Below, one piece after another: positions 1 through 9,329 of a DNA stretch of 64,000 nt. Source of the DNA: Micromonospora zamorensis. GTDB lineage: Bacteria > Actinomycetota > Actinomycetes > Mycobacteriales > Micromonosporaceae. The position numbers and the translations under genes are program-made. A model generated the notes under the pieces. The model had not been told where the DNA came from. It saw only the letters and a list, made by a program, of their open reading frames with translations, and made no database searches. The stretch's first letter is position 1. Every line of letters begins with the position of its first letter. The stretch lies in assembly GCF_900090275.1 (NCBI RefSeq), contig NZ_LT607755.1, positions 6,510,001 to 6,574,000 on the forward strand, written 5' to 3'.

Positions 1-1107
1 CTGGAGCATCGGCACGATCTCCCGGGACCGCACCTCACCCACGATGATCCGCAGTACGCCCATCCGCAGCGACAACGGGATCAGGTCGGCGATGGTCACC
101 TCACCGGCCGGGCGGCCGTCGAAGCCGCGCTCCCCATGGCCCTCCCGGGCCTCGAAGCTCATCACCGCCCGGTGCCGTTCCCGACGGCGGGCCGGCAACA
201 GCTCCCGGCTCTCCTCCAGCAGCACGTACGGCTCGTCCTGCGGGATCTCGTTCATCAACGCCCGGATGATCGTGGTCTTCCCGGCGCCGGCCAACCCGGC
301 GACCATGATGTTCAGCCCGGCGCGCATGGCCGCGCGGAGGAAGTCGCGCAGGAGCGGGTCGATCATCTCGTCCAGATCGCCCCGGGCACCGGCCACGTCG
401 TCGAGGCTCACGTCCAGGGTGTTGTGCTTGCGGATCACCGCGTACGGGCGGTGGCTGACCAGGAACACGGCGGCCAGCCGGCTGCCGTCGGGCAGTTGCA
501 GGTCGAGGGTGGGCTTCACTGTGGACAGGGACCGCTCGGTCGCGCCCGCCCGGCGGGCCGCCGCCTGGAGGATCTCCACCAGCTCGGCGTCGCTGTCGGC
601 GATCGGCTCGGCCCAGTCCACCCCGCCGCCGTGCCGGGTGATGCGCACCTGGTCGCAGCCGAGGATGTGCACCTCCTCGATGGTCTCGTCGACCAGCAGG
701 GTCTGTAGCCGGCCGAGCCCGACCAGCTCGGCGGTCACCTGGTCGAGCAGCAGGCGTTCCTCACCGGCGGCCATCGGCGTGCCGGCCCTGCGCACGGAGT
801 CGGCGTACGCGGCGACCACCCCGACGGCGAGCCGCGCCCGTTCGGTGTCCTCCTCGTCGACGGTGAACTCCCGGCCGCGCTGCCACAGGGTGAGCCGTTC
901 GGTGAGTTCCCGGCGCAACTCCCGGACCACCTGGAAGTCCATTCGGGGCCGGGGTGCCGCCTCTGGCTGCGCCGTGGCCGTGGGCGGTGCCTGCGGCATC
1001 GGCCCGGCCTGCTGGTGTCGCCCGTTCGACGGGGCCAGTGGCGGCACGGTCGAGGTGACGCCCGGCGGCTGCTGGCGCGGGTCGGTGGAGACCGGCTCAA
1101 ACCGCAT
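1..1107 (-). CDS. cpaF: CpaF/TadA-type secretion ATPase (3' end beyond window)
   Basis: Hexameric ATPase of the type II/IV secretion superfamily that powers assembly of Tad/Flp pili at the cytoplasmic membrane. The frame is open from the ATG at 1107 to base 1, so 369 codons are visible and the C-terminus is missing. An unstructured Pro/Gln-rich N-terminus of about 50 residues precedes the conserved part. The P-loop GLAGAGKTT (Lys near residue 277) and the downstream VLLEESREL and IIVGEVRSRE motifs (Walker B and switch type) are typical of CpaF. The start overlaps the end of the upstream ATPase gene by 11 nt, so the two are translationally coupled. TadB/TadC-like genes would be expected further left. 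Confidence 0.93.
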   Translation of the reverse strand, partial: MRFEPVSTDPRQQPPGVTSTVPPLAPSNGRHQQAGPMPQAPPTATAQPEAAPRPRMDFQVVRELRRELTERLTLWQRGREFTVDEEDTERARLAVGVVAAYADSVRRAGTPMAAGEERLLLDQVTAELVGLGRLQTLLVDETIEEVHILGCDQVRITRHGGGVDWAEPIADSDAELVEILQAAARRAGATERSLSTVKPTLDLQLPDGSRLAAVFLVSHRPYAVIRKHNTLDVSLDDVAGARGDLDEMIDPLLRDFLRAAMRAGLNIMVAGLAGAGKTTIIRALMNEIPQDEPYVLLEESRELLPARRRERHRAVMSFEAREGHGERGFDGRPAGEVTIADLIPLSLRMGVLRIIVGEVRSREIVPMLQ

Positions 1108-1897
1108 CCGGCACCCCCTGCTGCACGGGCCACGCGAGCCGGGCCCGCCGCCGTTCCAGCAGCGCGCCGATCGGCACCTCCAGCGCGGCCGCCGCGCGCA
1201 TCAGTGGCCGTCCGGCGCGGACGGTGCCGCCCAGTGCGAGCACCCCGGCGGTACGCGGGTCGTGCGGCAGCCGTGCGATCACCGGCAGTTTCAGGGCGCG
1301 GCTGATCTCCGTTCGACCGTGCCCGTCGCCGACCAGCAGCAGCCGCAGGGTGCCCGGCGGCACCCGGTGCTCGGCGAAGTCCCGTTCGATAGCGGTGACC
1401 ACCGCCCGGGTGCCGGAGAGGTCCGGCAGCTGCGCCCCGGTCACCAGCAGCACCACCGACGCGGCCCGCAGCACCGGCCACGGTGGCCCGGTGACGTGCA
1501 GCCGGCCGCAGTCGACCAGGACGTCGTAGCCGGGGGTGCCACGGTCCAGCGCGTCGAAGTAGTCGGCGAAGCGCTGCCAGAGCGGGGTGACGCTGCCACC
1601 CTGGGCCGGGTCGACGAGCCCGGGCAGCAGCAGCCGTTCCCGACGGGGCGCGTCCAGGTCGACGAGCTGGGACCAGAACGCGGTTTCCAGGTTGCCGTCG
1701 CGCAGCTCCCCGACGGCCAGCTCCCCGATGCCGCGCGGGCCGTCCAGCTGACCGCCGAGGTAGCCGGCCAGGATGGAGCCGCCGGCCGGGTCGCATTCGG
1801 CGAGCACCAGTCGCCGGTGCCAGGCCAGCGCGCAGGCCAGCGCCGAGGTCGTGACGCCGGGCGAACCCTTCGCGGACACCAGCGCGATGATCGCCAT
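1097..1897 (-). CDS. MinD/CpaE-like ATPase of the Tad locus
   Basis: A 266-aa P-loop protein of the MinD/ParA fold, probably the CpaE/TadZ-type localisation factor of the pilus. The N-terminal motif reads KGSPGVTTSA: the deviant signature lysine is present, but the Walker A lysine before the threonines is replaced by Val. A D-P-A-G-G switch motif and a VLVDCGR Walker B segment follow. It lies between the SAF-domain gene (2-nt gap) and cpaF (11-nt overlap). Actinobacterial members with this altered loop are common, so the change alone does not mean inactivity. The functional call comes from locus context. Confidence 0.85.
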   Translation of the reverse strand: MAIIALVSAKGSPGVTTSALACALAWHRRLVLAECDPAGGSILAGYLGGQLDGPRGIGELAVGELRDGNLETAFWSQLVDLDAPRRERLLLPGLVDPAQGGSVTPLWQRFADYFDALDRGTPGYDVLVDCGRLHVTGPPWPVLRAASVVLLVTGAQLPDLSGTRAVVTAIERDFAEHRVPPGTLRLLLVGDGHGRTEISRALKLPVIARLPHDPRTAGVLALGGTVRAGRPLMRAAAALEVPIGALLERRRARLAWPVQQGVPDAV

Positions 1898-1899
1898 GC

Positions 1900-2559
1900 T
1901 CAGGCCGCTTCGGTCAGCACGACGGCGAGCCGTTCCTGTGCGGCGAGCGCCACCACCGCCGGGACATCGCGGGTGAGCAACGCCAGGTACAGGACCTTGT
2001 CGTCGTTCGCCGGGCTGACCATGTCGATCACGGTGGCCGTGAACCGGGTGCTCGCTGCGGCCGCGTCCCCGGTGGCGTTGCTGTCCGGCGTGCTGACCAG
2101 CAGGACCTTGTCACCGGGGTGCAGTTCGCGGGCCGGCACCTGGGCGGTCTTCAGACCGAGTGCGATCTGCTGTTGGCCGGGGCCGAGCAGCGGGTCGTCG
2201 GTGACCTGCCCCAGCGTGAGCAGGGTGCCCGGGACCAGCGCCACCGCGGCCCGTTTGCCGATCACCTCGTCGAGCCGGCCGGCCGGCACCGGGCGCAACC
2301 CCTGACCGCCGGCGACCTGCACGCTGACCAGGTCAGCGGCGCTGATCTCGCGGCCCACCTCCACCGGCCGGGCCACCGCGAGGTAGCTACCGGTGGCCCG
2401 GACCGAGGTGACCGCGAACGCTGCGCCCAGCCCACCCAGGGCGATCAGGAGTACGGCGAGACCGAGCAACCCCGGGCGGACCCGGCGCTGCCGGACCACA
2501 GTCGGTGGGGTGACCGGCGCGTCGACCGACCCGGTTCCGTTGCGCGTCGCGAGGCTCAC
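1900..2559 (-). CDS. SAF-domain protein, CpaB/RcpC-like pilus assembly factor
   Basis: A 219-aa protein with one N-terminal membrane span (about residues 30-52) and an outer SAF domain starting near the VARPVEVGREISAADL segment. Family members (FlgA/CpaB type) act on the outer face of the membrane in Flp pilus assembly. The gene ends 2 nt before the CpaE-like ATPase gene and shares its orientation, consistent with one operon with cpaF. The first 30 residues are polar and may be disordered. CpaB function is inferred from domain and position; actinobacterial SAF proteins are divergent. Confidence 0.82.
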   Translation of the reverse strand: MSLATRNGTGSVDAPVTPPTVVRQRRVRPGLLGLAVLLIALGGLGAAFAVTSVRATGSYLAVARPVEVGREISAADLVSVQVAGGQGLRPVPAGRLDEVIGKRAAVALVPGTLLTLGQVTDDPLLGPGQQQIALGLKTAQVPARELHPGDKVLLVSTPDSNATGDAAAASTRFTATVIDMVSPANDDKVLYLALLTRDVPAVVALAAQERLAVVLTEAA

Positions 2560-2599
2560 TGCGTCATCTCCGTTCGCGGGGCTCGCACACTGGGCTCAC

Positions 2600-3562
2600 T
2601 CACCGGGTCACCACCTGAAGCTCGTTGATCTGGATCTGCACGACGCCGCTGCGGCGGGTCACCGGGATTTCTCCGGTCTGGCCACCGCCGCGCCAGGTCA
2701 CCTTCCAGTGCGTGGTGGCGGTGATCCGGTACGTGCCGGCCTTCTGGTAGCCGTTGTCGTAGCCGCAGGTCGGGGAGGTGCCGCCCGCCCGCTCGCCGTC
2801 GCGCTTGTACTCGGTGCCCGCGCTGTAGCAGGTGACCGTCTCCTTGTTGCCCATGTCCCACACGGTCCGGTCGACCTTCGCCGTGATCTCGACGGTCACG
2901 TCCCGGTCGGTCGCCTTGGCTGTCAACGGGCCGAAGTAGTTCTCGCCCGGGTCCGCCCACATCCAGACCGGCAGACCGACCAGGCCGGGGCCGATGCCCT
3001 TGCGAGGTGCGACCTTCAGCGGTGCCGGCAGCAGCTTGATCGACGCCAGGGCGCGACGGGCGAGTTCCTCCGGGTTGGGCGGCGCGCCGTAACCGGGTGG
3101 CGGCTCGGCCCGCAGAACCATGTTCCGATTGCCCACGTCGGCGCCGCCGTTGCAGGTCTGCACGTACCACTGCTGACCCTCGGGTGCCTCGTTCTGCGGC
3201 GAGGCCAGCTTGTAGTAGCAGCCGTCGCCGCTGTTGAACCAGCCCTTGAACTCGTCGTAGCAGGGGATGGTCCGCCCGTCCCACCGGCAGACGCCGCCGC
3301 CACCGCCACCGCCGCCTTCGTCCCCACCGTCGTCACCGCCGCCGCCCGGGTCACCCGGGTTGCCGGGTTCGTCGTCCCACACGCTGCAGTCGGGCTGGTC
3401 CGGTGGGCAGCCGGCCCCCGGGTCGGCGCGGCCAGCGGCGGCGGCCGGTGGGGTCGCGCCGGCCACCAGCAGGAGCGCGAGGCCGATCCCGGCGAGCGCG
3501 CGCCAGGTGGCGCCAGCCCGACGCGTACGGGCCGGAGCGCCGGTCTCCTGCCACGTCAGCAC
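2600..3562 (-). CDS. Secreted glycine-rich protein of the Tad locus
   Basis: A 320-aa exported protein. Residues about 24-44 form a hydrophobic signal segment ending in an Ala-rich cleavage region. A Gly/Asp-rich low-complexity linker (about residues 65-90) follows, then a Cys-containing extracellular region with several Trp and Tyr. No catalytic motif is visible. Similar proteins sit beside cpaF/cpaE-like genes in other Micromonosporaceae, so a cell-surface or pilus-associated role is plausible but unproven. Its ATG overlaps the 3' end of the upstream lipoprotein gene by 7 nt. The poly-Gly tract lies at about 3295-3350. Confidence 0.75.
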   Translation of the reverse strand: MLTWQETGAPARTRRAGATWRALAGIGLALLLVAGATPPAAAAGRADPGAGCPPDQPDCSVWDDEPGNPGDPGGGGDDGGDEGGGGGGGGVCRWDGRTIPCYDEFKGWFNSGDGCYYKLASPQNEAPEGQQWYVQTCNGGADVGNRNMVLRAEPPPGYGAPPNPEELARRALASIKLLPAPLKVAPRKGIGPGLVGLPVWMWADPGENYFGPLTAKATDRDVTVEITAKVDRTVWDMGNKETVTCYSAGTEYKRDGERAGGTSPTCGYDNGYQKAGTYRITATTHWKVTWRGGGQTGEIPVTRRSGVVQIQINELQVVTR

Positions 3563-4122
3563 GGCTGATCCCGGTGCGTCGCGCCGTAGTTGATCAGCCA
3601 GCGGCCGTCGGGATACCGGGTCGCGGTGGCGGTGGAGAGGTGCTTGCCGCCCCCGCTGCCCGGGACCACGCGCTTGTCCTTCGCGTAGACCAGTCGATAG
3701 CCGGTCGTGTCCAGGCAGTCCTGGATCTCCACGGTCGCCGGCTTCGCGTCGAGGCTGACCGCGGTCACGGTCGGGTCGGACTTCACCGTCCCGGTACGCA
3801 TAGCGCCGTGCTCCTTAGCGTCGCGGATGGACAATTGGACCCGACTGAGAAGTGGGTCGGCGAGATACCGGGCGAGTTCCGGCGCGCGTGGGTCACTGCG
3901 CCCACTCGCCGTTCGCGAGGCCGCGAGATAACCGGAGTACGCGTCGAGGGCCGCCTTTTCGGCAGCTCTCCGTTCTGCGTCGGGATCGGCCCGTTGTCCG
4001 TCTTCACGGGCTGCCGCCGGTCGTCCGACCGACTCCTGTCCGCTGGCGCAGGCGGTGACCGGCACCGCCGCTACGACCGCCAGCAGGCAGATTGCCGCTC
4101 GTCTGAGCTGCCGTCCGCGCAC
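3556..4122 (-). CDS. Putative lipoprotein of the Tad locus
   Basis: The start chosen is the GTG at 4122, because a strong ribosome site (GAGGAGG, spacing about 7) lies just upstream; an ATG at 4164 would add 14 residues with no such site. The 188-aa product begins with an Arg-rich n-region, a hydrophobic stretch and a lipobox V-T-A-C with Cys at residue 25. A charged helix rich in Glu/Ala follows, then a small globular domain ending near WLINYGATHRDQPC. It resembles small secreted proteins in actinobacterial Tad clusters. It is the first gene of the leftward operon. Confidence 0.78.
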   Translation of the reverse strand: MRGRQLRRAAICLLAVVAAVPVTACASGQESVGRPAAAREDGQRADPDAERRAAEKAALDAYSGYLAASRTASGRSDPRAPELARYLADPLLSRVQLSIRDAKEHGAMRTGTVKSDPTVTAVSLDAKPATVEIQDCLDTTGYRLVYAKDKRVVPGSGGGKHLSTATATRYPDGRWLINYGATHRDQPC

Positions 4123-4664
4123 CGTCGAGCCTCCTCGTGGTCGCCCCGCGCGGTGTCGGTCCACCGCCGCCGGGCATGCGGAAGCGCGCCCGGATCAGCA
4201 CATCCGGAGCCGTTCATTGCGCTTCTGCATTCACCGTTACGGATCTTCTACAAATGCAAGGTCCTGTTTCTTCCGGTTGTCGAGGTGAGGCTTGCGTCAC
4301 ACCCAAGGGGCGAGCATAGGCTGACGTTCGCCGATGCAACAGAGGTAATTCAAGTGAACACACTCAGTGATGACAGGTGGTGGTGGCGGGTGTCCGCACT
4401 GCGCCCGAGGCAGTGGCCGAGCAAGGGTTCGTCGAAGATCGGGCGTCGTCGGGACGGGTGGCGTCCGGTACGTCCGGTCGCCGGTCCCGGGAGTAGGACA
4501 TCGCGCCCTCATCCCGGCATCCCAGCGGAGTTGCCGACCCGTCCGGGGGTCACCTCGTCCGACGGGATGACCACTCGGAGGCCGGTCGAGAGCGCCGTCC
4601 GACGGCCGCTCGGCAAGGTCGCTTTCTGCGCCATTCGCTACACCACAGCGATCGTTCCGTCACG
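4123..4664. other. Divergent intergenic region, no convincing gene
   Basis: About 540 bp between the leftward Tad operon and the rightward prepilin peptidase. Bases 4200-4375 are clearly less GC-rich than the flanks and likely hold the two divergent promoters. Open frames here are short, Arg-rich and overlap in several phases, which is typical of chance frames in GC-rich DNA. No Flp pilin-like peptide (short hydrophobic protein with a G-E processing site) was found. Confidence 0.5.
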
Positions 4665-5597
4665 ATGCGTGTTCACCTTCGCTGGGGACCACCCGGGCGT
4701 TCCGGACGCGGCATGGCGCTGACCGGGCCCCCGGCAGCCGTCCCGGGGCGGGAAAACCCACCCGATCGGAGCCCGGCCTCCCCACCGACCGGCGACACGA
4801 CGAACCCCGCTGACCGGGAAGCGCCCCCTCCCGATCGTCGACCAGACGCGGAGCGCGTTCCTGCTGTGGCCCGCGCCCGACTCGCGACAGTGCTCGCGAT
4901 CCTCGCCATCGGTCCACTGATGCGGATGGCCGCGCTGCGCTACGCCGTACCCCCGGGCATGCCCAGCCGCACCGGCTGCGACGCGTGCGGCGCGCCGCTC
5001 GGCCTGACCCGGCCCTGGCCGGCGCTCGGCCCGGCGGCCCGGTGCGGTCGCTGCCGGGCCCGGGTCGGGCCGCCACCGGGCACTGTCGAGTTGGCCCTGC
5101 TCGCCGCTGTGGTGCTGCTGGCCCTGGTCGGTCCCTCGGGCGGGGCGCTCCCGGCGCTGGCCTGGTGGCTCGGCTGGACGATCCCGGCGGTCTTCGTCGA
5201 CCTGGCCGTGCACCGACTGCCGGACCGGCTCACCCTGCCGGCGGCTGCCGGGACCTGGCTCCTGCTCGGCGTCGCCGCGCTCGACGCCGAGCCGGGGCAC
5301 TGGCTGAGAGCCGTCATCGGCGGCACGGGACTGGCGCTGTTCTTCGCCAGCACCACCTTGCTGCTCGGCCGTCGCGGCTTCGGGCTGGGCGACGCCAAGC
5401 TGGCGCTCAGTGTGGGAGCACTGCTCGGCTGGTACGGCTGGCCGGTGCTGCTCCTCGGGCTGCTGCTCGCCTTCGGGCTGTCCGCCCTGGTGAGCCTGGC
5501 TCTGCTCGCCACGCGGCGTGCCCGCTGGAGCACGCACCTGCCGTTCGGCCCGTTCCTGCTCCTCGGCACGGTAGGTGCCCTCGCACTGGCACTCTGA
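4665..5597 (+). CDS. Prepilin peptidase (A24 family)
   Basis: A polytopic membrane aspartyl protease that cleaves type IV/Flp prepilin leaders. The two catalytic Asp motifs are visible: VDLAVHRLPDRL on the first cytoplasmic loop and the family signature GLGDAKLALSVG (G-x-GD). An N-terminal zinc-binding pair CDACG...CGRC, as in classical PilD, is present, along with about seven hydrophobic segments. The stretch before about residue 65 is Pro/Arg-rich and probably not conserved, so an ATG at 4713 or a later start is also possible. It is divergent from the Tad operon and is its likely processing enzyme. Confidence 0.9.
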   Translation: MRVHLRWGPPGRSGRGMALTGPPAAVPGRENPPDRSPASPPTGDTTNPADREAPPPDRRPDAERVPAVARARLATVLAILAIGPLMRMAALRYAVPPGMPSRTGCDACGAPLGLTRPWPALGPAARCGRCRARVGPPPGTVELALLAAVVLLALVGPSGGALPALAWWLGWTIPAVFVDLAVHRLPDRLTLPAAAGTWLLLGVAALDAEPGHWLRAVIGGTGLALFFASTTLLLGRRGFGLGDAKLALSVGALLGWYGWPVLLLGLLLAFGLSALVSLALLATRRARWSTHLPFGPFLLLGTVGALALAL

Positions 5598-5602
5598 CCG
5601 GG

Positions 5603-6232
5603 TCAGGGGCGGGAGCGGCTCGCCAGTTTGGGGACCGGGCTGTCGGCGCGGTCGGCTCGGCGGCGCAGCACCTCGGCGGCGGGTCGGGCCAGCAGCGGGG
5701 TTGCCACCACGGCGACCAGGGCGCCGAACAGCACGCCCGCGACCACGTCGTGCGGGTAGTGCACTCCCACGAAGACCCGGGAGAAGGCGCCGAGCGCAGC
5801 CAGCGGCAGCGCGATCAGACCGAGCCGGCGGGAGAGCAGCAGCGTGGTGACCGCCAGCGCGCCGGCGACGGTGGCGTGGTTGCTGGGAAACGACCAGTCA
5901 CCAGGGGGTGGGCAGGCACCCGCGATGATCGCCCGCCCGATCGTCCGGCAGGGGCGGTCCTCGTCCACCACGGTCTTGAAGAATTCGCTGCCCACGTACG
6001 CCAGGAGGGCCGGCACCGGCGCGATCAGCGCGAGTGCCCGGTCGTGCGGGCCGCCGCCGCGGCGATTCAGCGCGGCCATCAGCAGCAGCACGCCGAGCAG
6101 CAGGATCACCCCCTCGGTGGCGTGTCCGACGAACCATTGCACCGGTTCTGGGCTGCGGGCGGCGGCGTCAACGACGTCGTCGTACCACTCAGCGCTGATC
6201 TCCGGAACGTCCATGCTGCCGTTGTGGACCAT
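5603..6232 (-). CDS. PAP2-superfamily phosphatase
   Basis: A 209-aa membrane phosphatase. All three PAP2 motifs are readable: KTVVDEDRPC (K-x6-RP), PSNHAT (P-S-x-H) and SRVFVGVHYPHDVVAG (S-R-x5-H-x3-D). Substrates in this family include phosphatidic acid and undecaprenyl pyrophosphate; the exact one cannot be read from sequence. A GAGGTG ribosome site precedes the ATG at 6232. It is convergent with the prepilin peptidase (5-bp gap) and probably monocistronic. Confidence 0.92.
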   Translation of the reverse strand: MVHNGSMDVPEISAEWYDDVVDAAARSPEPVQWFVGHATEGVILLLGVLLLMAALNRRGGGPHDRALALIAPVPALLAYVGSEFFKTVVDEDRPCRTIGRAIIAGACPPPGDWSFPSNHATVAGALAVTTLLLSRRLGLIALPLAALGAFSRVFVGVHYPHDVVAGVLFGALVAVVATPLLARPAAEVLRRRADRADSPVPKLASRSRP

Positions 6233-6401
6233 GCATCACCTCACTCCACGTTCATACCTCGTTCACCTTGGGGACACCCTAGGAACCGGCAGAGGGCATG
6301 GCAGCCGTCGAAGGTCAGGTCGGCTTCATGACCTTCGTCCAGGATTCGTTCAGCCGGCTCTGCTTGGCTGGTCAAGGACGTCGGCATCCACAGGAGGCTT
6401 C

Positions 6402-8801
6402 GTGCACACCAGTTCGGCCACCGGCCAACCGCCGCCCGCTGCCGGGACGGTGGACGACCAGACCTGGCAGATTCGGCGTACGGAGGCCGATCTGGACCGG
6501 CTCGGCGAGACCGAATCGATCTTCGCGTTGGGTAACGGGTGGGTCGGTTGGCGTGGTGTGCTCGACGAGGGCGCACCCTGCGGGATGCCGGGCAGTTACG
6601 TCAACGGTCTGCACGAGCGGCGGGAGCTGACCTACCCCGAGGACGGGTACGCGTTTCCGCAGGCCAGCGACACCGTCATCAGTGCGCCGAACGCCGCGCT
6701 GATCCGGCTCTGGATCGGCGACGAGCCGCTGGACATCCGGACCGGGACGCTGCGCCGCCACGAACGGGTGCTCGACCTGCGCAACGGTGTGCTGCGCCGG
6801 GAAACCGAGTGGATCTCCCCGGCGGGGCGGGCGGTGCGCATCCGCAGCACCCGACTGGTGTCCCTGCCGCGCCGCCCGGTGGCCGCCGTCCGGTACGAGG
6901 TCGAACCACTGGGCGCCCCCGTCGAGCTGCGGGTCTGCTCGGACCTGCTGGCCAACGAGACGGTGCCGGAGCGTTCCGACGACCCCCGGGCCGCCTCGGT
7001 GCCCACCGACCCGCTGACCGCCGAGTCGTACAGCGCGACCGGCCTCGACGGGATGCTGGTGCACCGCACCGAGCGCAGCGGTCAGCGGGTCGCTGTCGCC
7101 GTCAGTCACCTGCTGGACGGTCCGGACACCGTCACCACCACCGGTGACTGCACCCCGGACCGGATCCGGCTGACCGTGACGGGTCGCCTGCACCCGGGGG
7201 AGCGGCTGCGGCTGACGAAGTTCGCCGCGTACGAGTGGGCATCGGTCGACGGGACACCGGCCGACGAGTTGGCGGCCCTGGTCGTCGCCGAGGCGGACGC
7301 GGCCCGCGCGGACGGCTTCGACGCCCTGCTCACCGACCAGCGTGCCGCTCTGGACGCGGCCTGGCAGGTCGCCGACGTGCAGCTCGACGGCGACCAGGAT
7401 CTCCAGCAGGCGGTCCGCTTCGGGATGTTCCACCTGATCCAGGCCGGCCGCCCGGACTCGGGCCGGACCATCTCGGCGAAGGGGTTGACCGGCAACGGCT
7501 ACGACGGGCACGTCCTCTGGGACACCGAGAGCTACGTCCTGCCGGTGCTCACCTACCTGGCTCCGGCGGTGGCCCGCTCGGCGCTGACCTGGCGGCACGC
7601 CCACCTGCCGGAGGCTCGGGAACGGGCCCGCGAGCTGCGGCTGACCGGCGCAACCTTCCCGTGGCGCACCATCGGCGGCCGGGAATCATCCGGCTACTGG
7701 CCGGCGGGGACCGCGGCGCTGCACGTCAACGCCGACATCGCCGACGCGGTGCTGCGCTACCTGGCGGCCACCGACGACCAGCGGTTCCTCGCCGAGGCGG
7801 GGCTGGAGTTGCTGGTGGAGACCGCACGGCTCTGGCACGGCTTCGGGCACTGGTCGGACGAGGGTGACTTCCACCTGCATGGCGTGACCGGCCCGAACGA
7901 GTACGCCGCGCTGGTCAACGACAACGTCTTCACCAACCTGATGGCCAAGCGCAACCTGCTGGGAGCGGCAGACGCCGCCGAGCGTCACCCCGACGTGGCC
8001 GGTCGGCTCGGCGTGGACCACGACGAGGTGACCGGCTGGCGGGCCGCCGCCGACGCCATGTTCATCCCGTACGACCACGAGCGCGGGGTGCACCAGCAGG
8101 CCGCCGGCTTCACCCAGCAGCCCGAGTGGGACTTCGCGAACACGAGCGAGGACGACTACCCGCTGCTGCTGCACTTCCCGTACCTGGAGTTGTACCGCAA
8201 ACAGGTGGTCAAGCAGGCCGATCTGGTGCTGGCCATGCAGCTCTGCCCCGGTGAGTTCACCGCCGCCGAGAAGGCCCGCAACCTGGCCTACTACGAGGCC
8301 CGCACGGTCCGCGACTCGTCGCTGTCGGCCGCCCCGCAGGCGGTGCTGGCCGCCGAGGTCGGGCACCTGGATCTGGCGTACGACCTGTTCGCCGAGTCGG
8401 TCCTCCAGGACCTGGCGGATCTGGGGGACAAGACCGCCGACGGGCTGCACCTGGCCTCGCTGGCCGGTGCGTGGCTGGCACTCGTGCAGGGTTTCGGCGG
8501 GCTGCGCGACGACCGGGCGGTGCTCTCCTTCGACCCCCGGCTGCCGCGTCGGATCGACCGGTTGGCCTTCAGCCTGCGTTGGCGCGGCCACCGGCTGCGG
8601 GTCACGCTGACCCCCAGCGAGGCCCGCTACGAACTGCCCGACGCCGCCGCCGACACCGAGGTCGAGCTGTGGCACCACGGTGAGTCGGTGCGGGTCACCG
8701 GGGCGGAGCCGGTCACCCGGCCGATGCCCCCGGTGCCCGACCCGGGGCCGGAGCCGCCCTCCCCGCCCGGCCGCCGTCCCACCCGTCGCTCGGCCGGCTG
8801 A
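6402..8801 (+). CDS. Glycoside hydrolase family 65 disaccharide phosphorylase
   Basis: A 799-aa GH65 enzyme (kojibiose/maltose/trehalose phosphorylase group) that phosphorolyses an alpha-glucobiose to beta-glucose-1-phosphate and glucose. The N-terminal beta-sandwich is followed by the (alpha/alpha)6 barrel with the GHVLWDTESYVLP substrate loop and GVTGPNEY, whose Glu (about residue 500) is the family's general acid. The GTG at 6402 is chosen for its AGGAGG site 4 nt upstream; the frame stays open further 5' by chance. No beta-phosphoglucomutase gene, the usual partner, lies beside it. The C-terminus ends in a Pro/Arg-rich tail. Substrate specificity is not decidable here. Confidence 0.93.
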   Translation: MHTSSATGQPPPAAGTVDDQTWQIRRTEADLDRLGETESIFALGNGWVGWRGVLDEGAPCGMPGSYVNGLHERRELTYPEDGYAFPQASDTVISAPNAALIRLWIGDEPLDIRTGTLRRHERVLDLRNGVLRRETEWISPAGRAVRIRSTRLVSLPRRPVAAVRYEVEPLGAPVELRVCSDLLANETVPERSDDPRAASVPTDPLTAESYSATGLDGMLVHRTERSGQRVAVAVSHLLDGPDTVTTTGDCTPDRIRLTVTGRLHPGERLRLTKFAAYEWASVDGTPADELAALVVAEADAARADGFDALLTDQRAALDAAWQVADVQLDGDQDLQQAVRFGMFHLIQAGRPDSGRTISAKGLTGNGYDGHVLWDTESYVLPVLTYLAPAVARSALTWRHAHLPEARERARELRLTGATFPWRTIGGRESSGYWPAGTAALHVNADIADAVLRYLAATDDQRFLAEAGLELLVETARLWHGFGHWSDEGDFHLHGVTGPNEYAALVNDNVFTNLMAKRNLLGAADAAERHPDVAGRLGVDHDEVTGWRAAADAMFIPYDHERGVHQQAAGFTQQPEWDFANTSEDDYPLLLHFPYLELYRKQVVKQADLVLAMQLCPGEFTAAEKARNLAYYEARTVRDSSLSAAPQAVLAAEVGHLDLAYDLFAESVLQDLADLGDKTADGLHLASLAGAWLALVQGFGGLRDDRAVLSFDPRLPRRIDRLAFSLRWRGHRLRVTLTPSEARYELPDAAADTEVELWHHGESVRVTGAEPVTRPMPPVPDPGPEPPSPPGRRPTRRSAG

Positions 8802-8864
8802 GCCGCCTCGACCGACTCCCGCATCAGCTCGGGACCGGCGGCCCGGGTCGGGCCGGCGGCCCGG

Positions 8865-9329
8865 TCAGGTTGGCGGGAGACCGCCGGCCATCCGTTCGCG
8901 CACGGCTTCCAACTCCTCGAAGGCGTACGCCCAGTTGTGGCACTTGAAGCTGCGCAGGCCGTCGATCGCGGTGTGGCAGTCGGCGCAGCGCACGCCGGCG
9001 ATGGCGTCCGGGATCTCGGTGTTGACGTACTTGCGCTCGCCGAGGATGACGGTGGCGATCATGGCCTTGTCGTGCAGGCCGGAGAGCGCCGACGACACGA
9101 TGTCGTACCAGGTGACCCGTCGGCCGCACTTCGGGCAGTCCGGTTCGTCGCCGCTGACCCAGAGCGGGGCGCCGATGCTGCGCGCCGGCATGCCGAGCAG
9201 CTTCTCCAGCCGCCGGACGTCCGCCTCCGGGGTGGTCCAGCGGTGTCGGCCGGGCAGTGATGCGGGTGAGTCGTACACGGCGCGGAACAGGTCGTGATCG
9301 ACCTGCACGGTCTCCCGCTGAGCGGTCAT
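8865..9329 (-). CDS. Conserved hypothetical protein with paired CxxC motifs
   Basis: A 154-aa protein from the ATG at 9329, chosen for the GGAGGG site just upstream. Two Cys pairs, CPKCG (about residue 65) and CADCH (about residue 115), and a later CH suggest a structural zinc site. I do not recognise the family. No membrane or signal segment is seen. It is transcribed convergently with the GH65 gene and divergently from ltrA. An ORF reaching 9404 in the same frame adds a poorly conserved-looking leader and was not used. Confidence 0.65.
   Translation of the reverse strand: MTAQRETVQVDHDLFRAVYDSPASLPGRHRWTTPEADVRRLEKLLGMPARSIGAPLWVSGDEPDCPKCGRRVTWYDIVSSALSGLHDKAMIATVILGERKYVNTEIPDAIAGVRCADCHTAIDGLRSFKCHNWAYAFEELEAVRERMAGGLPPT

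Noticed and set aside
735..1796. 353-aa minus-strand frame
   Set aside because: Out-of-frame shadow of the CpaE-like and CpaF genes; Arg/Gly/Ala-rich composition.
44..2305. 753-aa open frame on the plus strand
   Set aside because: Antisense to the coupled Tad genes; Arg/Ser-rich with no domain. It is a GC-bias shadow.
3403..4722. 439-aa plus-strand frame covering the Tad promoter region
   Set aside because: Antisense to the lipoprotein and secreted-protein genes and across an AT-richer promoter region; no motif seen.
5844..6401. N-terminal extension of the GH65 gene by 186 codons
   Set aside because: It would overlap the PAP2 gene in antisense; the GTG at 6402 has an AGGAGG site and gives the family's normal N-terminus.
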